A stretch of DNA of 64,000 bases from contig NC_088800.1 in the NCBI RefSeq assembly GCF_011386835.1, positions 87,039,481 to 87,103,480 of the forward strand, in the 5' to 3' direction. The stretch comes from Chrysemys picta bellii. Taxonomy: Eukaryota > Chordata > Testudines > Emydidae. Both the position numbers and the translations under genes were made by a program. The notes under the pieces were generated by a model. That model did not search any database, was not told the DNA's origin, and saw only the letters and a list, made by a program, of their open reading frames with translations. Shown piece after piece: positions 35,326 through 50,093 of this stretch (position 1 is its first letter; every line of letters starts with the position of its first letter).

Positions 35326-36167
35326 TTCATCTTTATTTCACAGGAAGTCACATGCTGAACAAGAAAACTAGTGGCACTAGAGTACCCGTACCAGCAGAAA
35401 TCTGTGCTTTATTCACAGGACAAAGTATCATCACAATGTGGTTGGAAACATTTTTTTTCAAGCATACACATCACCATCTTCATGGGTACATACTTCGCTC
35501 AGGTGACAAAAGGCAAAATGGAGAGGCCCACCCCAGCCTCAGACGCATGGCTTCCCATGGGTCATAGAGCCCCATGCAGGCCCCAGCCCCTGCGGGCGTG
35601 GGGCATTCATCCTAGTCCTGGTAAACTGGACTAGGAGACGAGAGAGACTGACCCACCCAGAGCCCGGGAAGCTTTAGCCAGGGAATGCTCCAATTGGTGG
35701 TTATTTTCGGAACATGCACAAGGTACATGCCAGGTAGACGCTTGAGCCAGTTTGCGCATGGGCAGCAGTGTGTATCGACCAGCCATTATTAAAAATCAGA
35801 TGGCCCGTGGCCTCCACACGGCCCATCAGGCCCTTTTCTGGCTGCTCGGGGTGTGCCCCGTCACAGTATAAAAACCAAATGCAAAACAAGCCCCCCCCAG
35901 CTGCTGACAGAATCTGGTGAAGGCTTGGCTGTGTCCAGCTGTCTCTGCCTGGCACATGTTGGGCTGCGGACATAACTCCACATCCTCCTTGGCCTTTGGC
36001 CTGGAAAAGCCTGGCCTCCCACAGGGTCTGGAAAGCCGCTCTCGCCAGCACCCGCGAGGAAGGACAAGATGGCCGACGGAGGGGGTGGCTTGCACGTTGG
36101 CCTCCAGTTTGAACCCTCATGGAAGACTGCGGCATGCTCGCCTCACCACCGCTCTGGGCCTGGACAT
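35325..36167 (-). other. HS3ST2: probable HS3ST2 3' untranslated region
   Basis: Sequence from the stop codon to the candidate poly(A) signals. No transposon is recognised within it, unlike much of the flank. The part at 35330-35550 is more AT-rich than its surroundings, as many 3'UTR ends are. The extent is an inference from the poly(A) signals. Confidence 0.45.
35332..35413 (-). terminator. candidate poly(A) signals of HS3ST2
   Basis: On the minus strand AATAAA occurs at 35413-35408 and again at 35337-35332, about 755 and 830 bases after the stop codon. The first is followed by a GU-rich stretch ('ttttcttgttcagcatgtg'). These distances suit a short 3'UTR, but the site used cannot be told from sequence alone. 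Confidence 0.45.
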
Positions 36168-39284
<3,117 letters not shown>

Positions 39285-39400
39285 CATGGACCCTGGCGCC
39301 CTGAATTCAATTCCTGCTCTGCCACAGGGTCCATGTGAGTTGGGGCAAGTCTATGAATCTCCCTGTGCCTCAGTTCCCCTCCGTACAGGGAGGCCTGCAC
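39285..39400 (+). mobile_element. MIR-type SINE fragment
   Basis: 'attcaattcctgctctgcca', 'agttggggcaagtctatgaa' and 'ctgtgcctcagttcccctcc' are collinear with the MIR core. The tRNA-derived head and the tail are not clear. Confidence 0.7.
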
Positions 39401-42400
39401 TGCTGGGCTGCACGGGGGCTGGGAGGGTTGGAGACTAGCATGAGGAGGGCCATGGACATACGGAGACAGGGCGATTTCCCCACACTGAGCATCGCTGGGC
39501 CAGCGGGATGGGGCCAGCTGAGCCCACCCCTCATCCCGGGCTGTACCTCTAAGCACAGATGCGTCAGCGCGGTTTCCAGCTACGGCCGTGCCCTGGGGGG
39601 CCTCCCAGAGCAGCAGGAACGATAGCATGGAGAACAATGGAGGCAGGGACGTATAACCTGCTGGGCGCCAGGCTGCCAGCGCCCAGGATGCTTGTCTCCA
39701 TAGCCCCCTGGCTGTGCACTGAGGTCTGGAGCTGGAAAAGCTTTACCAATAGCCCTGCAGTGTATCAGGTTCTGTCCTAGCCCAGCGTCCAGGCACGTGC
39801 CTCCAGGCCCAGGGCTTTACCCAGTGGCATTGGACTAGTGATAAAATCACGAGCGCTCACAACATTGCCTCTGTTTCCGCGCTGAGCGGCACCAGGCGGC
39901 ACCGGGGTGTGCTGCCCAGATCGCCGATACAAGGAGCTCCTCTGCACCCCGCGCATGGACACGAGCAGGATTAGGCCTTCACAGCCAGACCAGAACCTGA
40001 CAGACATGCCCCCCCGCCTCACTTGGCCAGCAGGGAGGGGCCCCGGCAGCGCCATGGGGCAGGCAGAGCGGCAGTCGTAGGGGGCTGCACGTCAGGCCCG
40101 AGGGGCATGGGCAGCGCTGCAGAAGGAAGCCGGTGTTGAGCCGGGGCCGTTCTTCCTTCATTTTAAAGCAGTAAATTCCTTTGCGGTTTGAAAAGAAAGC
40201 CACGTGAACTGAGCGCAGGGCTGCCAGCGCTGTGCAGCGTCAGGCACCTGCGAGCCGTTCTGCTCACAGCCCCCTCTCCGCTCACAAGCCTGGCTCCCGG
40301 GAGCTGCAGGCCAGGCGGATCCCCTTGGTTACTACAGCACTTCTGCCATTTGCAAAACAAATTGCAGCTGGCGCCTTCTGGCATTATTGCCCTTGCATTG
40401 TTTCATTGTGCCCTGATTGCATTAACGAGCGAACAAAGCCAGAGCGCTGGCCCCACACCCTGCCCTTATGTGGGGCACAGCGCCAAAGACAAACCCACCG
40501 GCCTCGACGGGTCTGAGCTCATGGCAGGAGCCACAAGCCAGCCCTTCGCCAGGGGCTGCACAGCTACTAGCCAGCGGAGGAGCCGGGGAACCCTGTGCTC
40601 TCTAATGGGTCCCCCAACACAGAGCTAGTGGACAAACCAGTGCAGCCCGGAGCCGGCCCATGTGTCCAGCTACCGCGGGGCAAAAGCAGAGCCGCTACTC
40701 CGGTCCCCTCAGCCCTGGCCAACACGGGACGGCTGTGCCGGTGGGGGGGCCTCGCTCAGGGAGAGGGAGACGCAGCGTGAAGGGGCAGGGCCTGGCCTCA
40801 ATGGGCCGCTCCTTGGAACCCAGCACCTGCTCCCCGATACCACCCACCCCCGACAAACTCAAGCCAGGCCTTGGCCTGGCCCTCGGGGCCCGCGGTGGGT
40901 TTCCTCCTTTCCACGGCTGCTCCCGGGACCCCTCCACGGCGAAGGCCGTGCCCTGGCCCAAGATGCAGGGGGCCCAGGCCCTTGGAGCAGCCTGGTGTCC
41001 TGCTGGCGATAAAGGGGCTGACCCAGGCTCGCGATGGAGCATTACCCGTTCCACGGGGGGCTGCACAGCACCTGACCCCTGTACTCCCTGCCCTGCCCCT
41101 GGGCACATGCTGCACCGGACCGGCAGGGAGCTCCCCATCCTGCACGTGCGCCACTGACGCCCCGACTGCTGTGCCTGATTTACACCAGGGCCTGTGCGGG
41201 GCGACTTCAACCCAGTGTCTGGCCCCCAGCTCAGGCTCCAGCTGTGCACCCAGCAGCTGCCCCACACCTGTGCTCAGCACCCTGGCAACGGTTTCCTGGG
41301 AACACTCGCTATGCGCAAGCGCCGTATCCCTAGTGCCGTCGGCCCGCGCGCTGGTTCCCGGGGGCGGCCGCTGCCTACCTCCTGCGGTGCTCCGGCCCCA
41401 CTCCCCGACACAAGCTAACGCTAGCGTGAAAGAAGCCAGCCCGTGAGCGCTCTGAGCCAACTAGGCCAGAGGGGGCCGAGCGCCTGTCTGCCGTGACGCT
41501 GTTGGTTTCTGCGGCGCATGTGGCCCGGCCTGTTGAAAGCAAAGCAGGAGCCAGCGTGGGGCTGGCTCGGGAACCACTGGACAGGTCGGGTGGCCACGCA
41601 CCAGCACTCAGCGGCCAGGCTGGTCAGCAAGGGCATTGCACTTGGAACGGGGCCAGGCCCAGAGTGGAGGGGGCCAGGCCCTCTGCAAACCGTGCCTGCC
41701 TTCCCAGCACGGGGCTACTGAAATCATGGGCTTTGACGGCCGAGCAGCCCAATCAAGTAAGCCAATGGGCAGGACAGATTTATCCATCAATCTTGCTTAT
41801 TAGGAATAAATGGTTAAATCAATCAGGGCTGGATTTATTGCCGGGTGGGTTGCTCCCGGCTCGAGCTGGGCAGAGCCGGTGGATGCCTGGCTGAAAGCCG
41901 CCACGCCGACAGGTTTGCAGCCGCTCGTATTTGCTTTGCGACATGAGCGGGGCTGGCCTTGGGGAGCGGGCGGGCCAGGGCTCTGCACGGGGACAGGCTT
42001 TTGCACCAGGGAGTTCCATGCCACCACATGCGCCGTGTGAGGCTGGGCACCTCCCTGGCAGGGGGCAGGTGCCGCCGTGTGAGACAGGTGCCCCATCACG
42101 CCGCGGCTGCACCCAGCTGTAGTCACAGGAACAGCCCAGGGGCTGAAAGCGGCTCCTAGCAGCCTCCTCCAGCCACCACACCGATCGCTCGGCCCTGAAG
42201 GCCACAAGCCGGTAAGAGCGCAATCCTGTGTCCATTGCTGGCTGAGACCAGCTCGCCCAGCCCTGCTCCAGACAGACCAAGCACTCCCACAGCTGCCAAC
42301 CCTGGCGACGGCAGCAGGGCGAGGGAGGTTGCTGATGCCCACTCCCAGCCAACCCTATTTCCCACCCACGAGGCCTGGGAGCGAGAGGAAATGTGGGGAC

Positions 42401-43554
42401 AACGCCTGACTGCTGCGTGCGCCACGGGGCCCTGCTGCTCGCAGAGAATGAGGGGATTTGGGGGAACGAGATTCTTGGGGTGGGGAGGGGAGCCCCAAGG
42501 GATGGGCCCACGAAGTCTGATCGCGCTCTGGGATGCCCTGGGCTCACACCTCCTCGGCAGCATGGCGATAATCCTGCTGTGGGGCTTGGAGCCGGAGAGC
42601 CTCCCTGTGCAGGCAGCGGCCCAGCCCTGGAGCTGCGCTCAGGGACTGACCCCGTGTGAGAGAGCAGTGTGTGCACACGCTGCACGGCCCTTTCTCATGG
42701 TCTGCGGCACCCAACCTCCGGCACCCTCCAGGGACCCCCCACCCAGTAACCAATGGTCACAAGAACGAGGCCCTAGAACATAGGACCTGCCATGTGGGCA
42801 AACTGTGTCTGTGTCACTGCTGCCCCCTCTGCTGGGGGCGGGTTGGAGGCTGGCACCTGAGCTGCACGGGACAGGCGGGGGAATTGCACGCAGACTGCAG
42901 CTGCTGCTTGGGCCAGGTGGCGCATGACACCTGCTGACTTTCCCAGGTGTGACCGAGACGGCTGCTGATTGCCCCAGGCTATTAACGGGGTGGCTGTCGG
43001 TGTGGAGGTGGAACCGGGAGTTGAACTGCTGGGCAATAACCTGCTGCAGGAGTTTCTTCAGGGCAGCCCATTCTCACCATCTGCCCCCGCAGCAGCCACC
43101 GCCACGTCGCCCATGTCCTTTCCAGAGGGGCAGGGCCCAGGGAGCCGCTTTGTGCTAGTCCCGCAGTGCTGCAGGCTGTGGTGCCCTTTCTGTACCTCTC
43201 CTGACCCACAGCATCAGAGCCATTCAGCCTGGTGCTAGGCTGCCCCTGCCTGCAACACCATGGCCTCAGCCCGGCGTCTGTCTGGCACCCTTCGGGCAGG
43301 GAGCTGGGGAGGATGCCTGGGCAGAGACGGGCATTCCTTGCTCCTGTCAACCCCCCAAGCTGATAGTAGGACTCCTGCGTGGGGCCCCAGCCCCGCTTTC
43401 TCTGCGGAGCCATGCACCGGCTTGCTGGGTAAAGGAGAGATTTAATTTCAGTTGCTTGGTGCCCTCAGACAATGCCCACGCCCCTGCCTCGGCTTCACAG
43501 CAGGAAGTCAGAGCTTCCCAGGGCTGCTTCTCCCCTGGCACCCTCAGCTTCAGT
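39401..43554 (-). other. HS3ST2 intron, GC-rich, no gene seen
   Basis: Very GC-rich sequence with long open frames on both strands (up to 288 codons at 41819-42685 minus). High GC removes stop codons, several frames are open at once, and none has recognisable domains. I regard all of them as chance frames. Confidence 0.6.
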
Positions 43555-43739
43555 GGGCATGTCTACACTGCAATAAAGACCCATGGCTGCCCCTCACCGG
43601 GAGGGGGAGGTCCCACAACCCATGCTCCAGCCCAAGCCCAAATGTCTACACAGCAATTTGTAGCCCTGCAGCCGAGCCCTGGGAGCTCAAGTCAGCTGTC
43701 CCAGGCCAGCGGGTCTCTGATCCCAGTGTAGACGTACCC
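43555..43739. mobile_element. MITE with GGGCATGTCTACACTG termini
   Basis: A 185-bp element. Its left end, GGGCATGTCTACACTG, and the reverse complement of its right end, GGGTACGTCTACACTG, agree at 14 of 16 bases. AGT stands on both outer sides, a possible 3-bp target duplication. The interior is GC-rich with Leu/Ser/Gly-like shadows but no transposase. The superfamily is not certain. Confidence 0.75.
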
Positions 43740-45000
43740 AGTCTGGCGCCTGCTGCACCCCTGAGGAGCGTGTGCACGGCCCGTTGAGGTTCCCCGGCCC
43801 AGGAGCTGGGTCTCCTGCTGCTCCTCTTCACATTCAGGTGTGACAGAACGACCAGATGCTGCAATTCTATTAGCCCAGCGTCTCCACCCAATGGCAGGTT
43901 ATCGGTTTCGTCAGCCAGGAAAACGAGGGTCCGCCTTCCAGAGGGAGCCTCGCACATTGGTTCCCAGCACAGCAAACCTATTCTGGGGGCTGCAGCGAGG
44001 CAGAATTCGGCAGCCAGGACGCTGCCCTCTGGCTTAATTTACACTCCAGCAGCCCCCAGTGAAAGTGACAGCCTGACGGATTTCAGTGCATGCTGGGAGC
44101 CAGCAGCATCAACACTGGCCCTAACAGCTTGTTCGGCTGCGGCGTGCTCTCCCCTACAGGTCATAACTCTGCAAGAGTTCATCTAACGCAACACCGTGCA
44201 AGGTGCTGAGTCCCTTGCAAACACAGCCTAGCTGGACTGCTGACCAAGGTGAAGTTCTGCAGCTGACATGCACCCCCCTCTCCCTCCCCTGCTTTCCCCC
44301 CATGGCACCGGGCACTCTGCTTTACTCTGCCCCTCTGATCCTCCTCAGCAGCATAGTGCAGGCCTAAGAACCACCATCTGAAGCACCGCTGGGTCAGCTC
44401 GGAGAGACTCACAGATGAATTAAACCTAATTATGTGCTCCACGGGAATTCTACAAGGGCTGGGGAAGACCAGTGGAGGTTCTCAGGCAGTCCTGGCGCGA
44501 GAGGGAGCCCACGGAGCAGGGTGGAGAAGGACCCAGAGCACGAGTCATTTTAATAGATGAGACCTGGTGGTGTGCAGTCTGGCCAGGATCAAGGCAGACA
44601 GGGACAGCAACGGCAGCAGTACTGCGCGCCCCTGCCCATACCCACTTATAGCAGCACAAGCACCCGCTGCAAGGGCTGCGAGCTCCTCTGAGCTTCCCCA
44701 GCTGTGCACAACCCCCTTGCCAGGGACACGGATTTGCCAGCGCTTCCGTTTGCAGTGACCAGGCAGGAGCACGAAGCTGGAGCCTGAACTCCCGGACCGT
44801 CGGAGTCTTAACCCCACTTCGTTCCTGCCATTTACTTCAGCCATTAGCCCCACAGCCACTGTCAGCATTTCCATCAGCCCCCAGTGTTGCCTTTGCCTTG
44901 CGCCAGCATGGCACCCTAGGCCCCAGCCAGCACCTCCCCCCAAGCAGGGACGGCAGGTGCCTTCCAGGGGTTGCAGTATTTCTATTGGTCTGTGCAGTGC
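43740..45000 (-). other. HS3ST2 intron, no gene seen
   Basis: No exon or named repeat. Short overlapping frames only. Confidence 0.5.
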
Positions 45001-45465
45001 CCATTTGCTCTACCAAATTTCTCATTAGTAAGAGAGCCAAGTAATTAGTTTGCATAAATTAATAGGCCTGTTCTACATAGGTACCAGAGCATGGGCCTGT
45101 CCCACTGCCCTGCTTTAGACCCCATAAATCCAGGTTATGATTCCTATTGTTCAATGACTGCCAGGAAATGCTCATTTAGGGCCCGGCCCCACTGCTGCTC
45201 TCTCTAGATCACAAACAAGTTTTTGTCATAAATCAGGGCAGGGCAGCTTGAGACGCGATTCCCCATTACGATCTATTGGCAGAGAATCATAAAACTGCTG
45301 TTTCATTAATGGCCCATCTTCAGGCTTGTTAGAGTTTCATTACGTGAGCTATTAGGTCTATGTATTTAAAAATGAAATTACATGTTCTAATCAATTATGA
45401 AAAATACAAAATAACTGCCTAGTAAATTACTGAAATGAGACAAGAGGATTTTTTTTTTAAATGAA
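45001..45465. promoter_or_regulatory. AT-rich candidate intronic enhancer
   Basis: An AT-rich island inside GC-rich intron. It has TAATTA at 45042-45047 followed at once by TTTGCATAAATTAAT (45049-45063), which resembles a POU site (GCAT plus TAAT half sites). More ATTA cores lie at 45290-45430. No transposon signature is seen. Function is inferred only from composition and motifs. Confidence 0.35.
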
Positions 45466-45907
45466 CTTCCAGCGCTCGCTGCTCCGGAGCAACGGAGATT
45501 GCTGAGACAACAAACCAGCCTGACTCGAGGCGTAAATCACCTCTGAAACCAGGCAAGGGGGAGAAGTGTCAGCCAGCCTTCAGCGTTGCGGTAACGGTGG
45601 GCTCCCAGGCCTGCAGGAGCTGGAACACGCATTGAAACTTAATTACAGTTCACTTTAAAACGATAGCTCTGGACTTCTGCATTGGCAGAGTTATTTGCAT
45701 GCAAGTAGCACGTCATAGTCTTCAGCTTTATTTTTCACAGGTGATTTAGATTTGAAACCTTGCCGTGTCCTGCTCCTCGTGGAACACACCGAGGGCTCCC
45801 AGCAGAGATCCAGCTTATGGGGATTGTGGGTGGTGGGAGCGTCTTACCGTGTCAACAATCCCCAGTGCGTTACCCTGCGCTACCCGGGCTCATGCTAAAT
45901 GAGCCAC
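45466..45907 (-). other. HS3ST2 intron, no gene seen
   Basis: Moderately AT-rich sequence with no exon or repeat boundary recognised. Confidence 0.5.
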
Positions 45908-45958
45908 AGTAGGCTGTAGTCCACGAAAGCTTATGCTCTAATAAATTTGTTAGTCTCA
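45908..45958 (+). repeat. truncated copy of the hammerhead-like repeat
   Basis: Holds the stem region (GTAGG at 45909-45913, TCCAC at 45920-45924; one mismatch and one G-T pair), GAAA at 45925-45928, GCTTATGCTC, then 'taataaatttgttagtctca'. The CTGANGA box is lost or mutated. It is collinear with 47400-47450. Confidence 0.75.
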
Positions 45959-47375
45959 CAGGAGTGGGGCTGAGCTAAGGGCAAACATGGTTTGTCTTAC
46001 TGCCACTGAAGGGAACAATAGCCAGGCAGTGGCTGCGCCAGGGACGGAGAGGAGGAGCAGCCGACGCTGCGGTTTGTGAAGCAGGACAGGTCGGAGAGGT
46101 GGCCAGTGGCGCTGTTTTCCTCTTCATGTGCTAGTGCTCCGCCCTGAGGCTGGCGTGCAGGGAGAACGTTCGAACGATGCTGCTCCTGCCAGACCCTTCA
46201 GTCAAGGGCAGCCCCAGGGAAAGAGGTTTCTCATGGTTCGCACTCGGGTCAACGCCCTGGCCAAGAGCAATGGGTCTGATCCTGCTCTGGCTGCCCTAAC
46301 CCTGTGCAGCGCGACGGCCAATGCAAGTTCCTAAGGAGTTCCGAACAGGCCTGGGAGGGGCGGAGATCCTGAGTTCAGCTGGACCTGCGGAAAGTTAGGG
46401 CCAAGTACAAAAAGCCTCAATTGTGGAGCTGTATCTAACTGTCACCATGGAAACATCCAGGTCCAATCAGACTCCTCTCCAGGAGCCTCAGACCCCCAAA
46501 AGCTCTGGGACAGCAGGTGCACAAATGCCAGGGGGAAGGCCTGGAAGAGGAAGGACTGAAAAATAAACGAATGCGTCCAGCAGCCAGTGCGGCACCTTGA
46601 TCCACCTTGGAGCCGATTTGAGAGGCGAGGGGCCATCGTAGAACCCCAGCACTGCTTCCGGGACAGGTCGAGGATGCCCCGGAGAGGAGCCACAGCGGGT
46701 GCGCTGTAGGATGAAATAGTTTGCCAGGGGCCCAAGTGCCCCGCCAAGAGATTTGAGTCATTTAGGCGCCGCTAGTCCTGGCCCCTCCCCAGTGAATGGC
46801 TTGGTCCCTTCACCTGAGCTTTTCTTCTTGTCACAAGTCGGTTCCCGCAGTCTCTGATTTTCTCACGTTATAAAGCACCCAGCTATGCTAGCTAATCATC
46901 ACCTGGCTCACAAGGGTAGTTGCAAGTATTCGCTAACCACGTTCTGGGCTGTGAACGGACACACGGGTCACAAGATGCTGCCTCTGTGCCGTGACTGTTC
47001 GCAGAACTGCCCCCTGAAATCACACACCTGAAATCCAACCAGGCTCTCTGGGAGCATTGTCTCTACACCTGCCGCGTCCTTGCTCGAGTGCTCATGGAAA
47101 GTGAACAGGCAGGGCCATGAACACCGCACACATCACTGCCTTGTTTTAATGGCGTGAATATTCCTGGTGTATTTACCCAGCATTAGTGTTGGGAACGCAG
47201 TTTATTTGCCACTCTTGGCACCTGTTTCTCAGCAGCTCCAGCCGCTCTGCTTCCTTTGTGTCTCATCATTCTTCCCAAGAGGTTAAAACGCAGGCCCCAG
47301 AGGTATTTTAAGTGTCTGAAGTACCAGCGCTGTCCAGGCCAATCAAACTCTCTGTCTAGGCTACTGTGAATCCAC
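45959..47375 (-). other. HS3ST2 intron, no gene seen
   Basis: No exon recognised. Two overlapping minus-strand frames at 46435-46761 lack known domains. Confidence 0.5.
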
Positions 47376-47386
47376 CCAGAGAAAAC

Positions 47387-47514
47387 ACGCATCTGACGAA
47401 GTGGGTATTCACCCACGAAAGCTTATGCTCCAATACATCTGTTAGTCTTAAAGGTGCCACAGGACTCTCTGTTGCTTTTTACAGATCCAGACTAACACGG
47501 CCACCCCTCTGATA
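47387..47514 (+). mobile_element. 128-bp retro-inserted repeat with hammerhead-like core
   Basis: Flanked by perfect 11-bp direct repeats CCAGAGAAAAC (47376-47386 and 47515-47525), so the edges are exact and insertion was recent enough to keep them. It starts 'acgcat', then CTGACGA (47393-47399), one extra A, a perfect 6-bp stem GTGGGT/ACCCAC around ATTC, GAA, AGC-TTAT-GCT and C47430. The rest reads 'gttagtcttaaaggtgccac' and 'agactaacacggccacccct'. The family is widespread in reptiles as I recall it. A Penelope-like origin would fit a hammerhead but is not shown here. No protein is encoded. Confidence 0.8.
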
Positions 47515-47525
47515 CCAGAGAAAAC

Positions 47526-49361
47526 TGTCCAATGGGACATGTCACACACGGTTAGAACACATGCTGCGTGCATGTGTTTCCTCATGCCTGCCCGTGCAGA
47601 GCCATCCCACATCTGCACACGCTGGGTCCTGGCAGGGGAAGCAGCGGGCTCCTGGCCTCACAGGGTGCATGCACTTGCAGACTGGAGCTGGGAATAAGGC
47701 ACAGCACTGACAACCACAACACACCAGGGTATCACCCGAGATCTCCCAGTCACAGCCGGACAGGCCCCTTCCAGAGAGATGGGAGGTTCTCGAAGAGCAG
47801 AGGCAGGGACCAGCTGCCTGATGGGCTCCCCTCCAGCCTGAACGTGTCAGCTTCCTGAAAGCCACACCTAGTCAAACATGGCCCACTCACTGGCGCTGCC
47901 CAGCACTGCCCCCCTTGCTTCAGTCTTTGGTGCCTTCTTCCTAGCACGGCCACAGATGTGCCTCCAGCCCCAGCACTCCAGGTGCTACAGCAGCCATCCA
48001 ATCACCAACCCCCGGACTGCAGGGGGCATGTGGGGAAGAGCTCAAGGCGTTTCCCTCTTGGGTTTGTTACTAACCCGGGGAGGGGGGATTTTCTAACGCC
48101 GGCTAAAGCGCTGGTTAGACACATTAATCTGACAGCAGGTGCAGCACGAATTCCTCTGGAACGAGAGATTATTTTTTACGGTAGTTACGAAGCTTCTAAA
48201 GCCTTTTGGTGCCAGATGTGAACAGTAAAGGTCACTTCAAGCTTTGAGATGTCAGGACTGTGTTTGGCCATGTCACTGGAATGAGCAGAAGAAACGTGTC
48301 CTCCAGCCCAATTAAGAGTAATCAGAGAGAAGCTGCCCCAGGTAAAAATACCTGGGGTGGACGGGAGTCTCCACTGAACTCACTGGGGCCAAGATTTCAC
48401 TCTTGGTGGCCCCAAATCAGCTGTCAGGAGCCCCTGCCCCAGACTGTATCGCGCAACCCAACATATTCCATGGACAAGCCAGACCCAGGGCTCGTGGGCA
48501 GGCACCTTCCCAACCTGCTCTAGAACGAAGTCACACGCTGCACAGAGTGAAGGGCTCAACCCCCTCCTGGGGCATGGCTTTATGAACAACCAAGTCAAGT
48601 CAGCCCAGACTCCTCCCCAGACTTGGCTGCTCCTAGGGTTCCCTGCCAGGAATGCTCAGCCCGCCCCCTAGGTCCTTTACCTCTAGAGAGAGACTCCCAC
48701 CTCCCCCTTACAGCCAGGTGGGGTAAGAGCCAGCTGCCTTAAAGAGTCCACACAGGATCAACACCTGCTAACAGGCCTGAGGTGTCTCAGGTTAACCTGC
48801 AAGCCGGGAACAGGCCTGCTTCACCGCACTGCACAGATGATAACACAGGTACACACGTAGATTCTATTTACCACCTTCTACAGCAAGCAGAGACACTAAA
48901 GCTGGTATCTTCTATCACGCAGACTAAGCAGTGTTCACGCAGCTCTGCCTCCCGCATGGGAGCAGGCGGGAAAGGAGGCTGAAGGAATGAATAGCCGAAC
49001 AGGTGACTCAGCAGGACGGGATAATTCCCTGCGCATCCACTGTATGGCAATTCTCTGCGGCTCCGTCAAAGCAGCTGCTCTATCCCCGGTCTCTCCGCAG
49101 GCAGGGGCTGGAGTCGCATGGAGAGGACCCGGCCCAGCACACGTGCTCGCTTCACAGAGTCCCCTGAAAAATGGGTTCCTCAGCAAGAGCTCTGGATCCA
49201 CCGAGAGAGGAGCCGGGGGCAGGGGGGTATCATTACTGCAGTATTCCCAGCTCTGCACACACATCGTGTCCGCCCATTACTACGGCCCAGCCCAGCTGTG
49301 CATCGCTGCTCTGCTCTGGGAAGCCTGGCGGGGACTGGTGGAGAAGCGGGGAGATAGATAG
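47526..49361 (-). other. HS3ST2 intron, no gene seen
   Basis: No exon or named repeat recognised. Open frames are short and overlap. Confidence 0.5.
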
Positions 49362-49553
49362 GGGGGGGAGGGATAGCTCAGTGGTTTGAGCATTGGCCTG
49401 CTAAACCCAGGGTTGTGAGTTCAATCCTTGAGGGGGTCACTTGGGGATCTAGGGCAAAATCAGTACTTGGTCCTGCTAGTGAAGGCAGGGGGCTGGACTC
49501 AATGACCTTTCAAGGTCCCTTCCAGTTCTAGGAGATGGGGTATCTCCATTAAT
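49362..49553 (+). mobile_element. tRNA-derived SINE with CR1 tail (turtle Pol III SINE)
   Basis: The tRNA-like head has an A box TAGCTCAGTGG (49374-49384) and a B box with core GTTCAATCC (49419-49427), an internal Pol III promoter. A unique middle follows, then a CR1-like 3' end at 49484-49530 ('gcagggggctggactcaatg', 'tcaaggtcccttccagttct') that mirrors the CR1 3' end at 16450-16495. This is the structure of the tortoise SINE that borrows CR1 reverse transcriptase. It is well preserved and ends 'tatctccattaatt'. It is not a functional tRNA gene. Confidence 0.93.
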
Positions 49554-49687
49554 TAGATCTAGGCTACAGGGCCCAGCCTTTCTTGGTTCCTGGCTTTCCC
49601 GTGCCCTCCGGTTGAGCTAAAGAGGGCTGCTTCCAGCCAGAGACGGGGCCAGGGTTTCAAAGGCTCCTACCCGACTTCTAGCTATGT

Positions 49688-49709
49688 ACACACACACACA
49701 CACACACAC
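49688..49709 (+). repeat. (AC)11 microsatellite
   Basis: Eleven AC units, then a G interruption and a shorter CA run. Confidence 0.95.
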
Positions 49710-50093
49710 GCACACACTTAACCCTTTCCTGGGCTTCGCGAGCAGAGGGGACGCTGCATTCCATGCAGATCCCACATCTACCGGTCAGTAGCAAGCTTGG
49801 CTCATCGGCCTCCCCGTGCGGGTTACGGCCAGGCTGGCATTCCCTCAGCGCACGCTTGGAGCCGCCCGTACCGCGGGCAGACTGCCTCCCGCAGCGCCCT
49901 GCCAGGCTCAAGGGCACTGCTGAGCCCTGGAAGCCCTGAGACGGAGGCTGCTGTTTGTAGAATCACACCCCACGTCTGCATTATCAGAGAGCACATAAAA
50001 CATGGACACACCCTACCAGAAATCACGTCGCCAGGCCGAGTGCTTGGGCCAGACCTGGCACCGTGGCTCAGGGACGTCTCATTTCTACCCTTC

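Noticed and set aside
41819..42685. 288-codon open frame on the minus strand
   Set aside because: The region is GC-rich and several frames on both strands are open at once. There is no domain, no codon pattern and no splice context.
47387..47440. calling the repeat an active hammerhead ribozyme
   Set aside because: No adjacent stem I pairing is visible and one extra A precedes stem II. It is therefore reported as hammerhead-like only.
49362..49440. tRNA gene
   Set aside because: The A and B boxes belong to a SINE. The fold is degenerate and the unit continues into a CR1-like tail.
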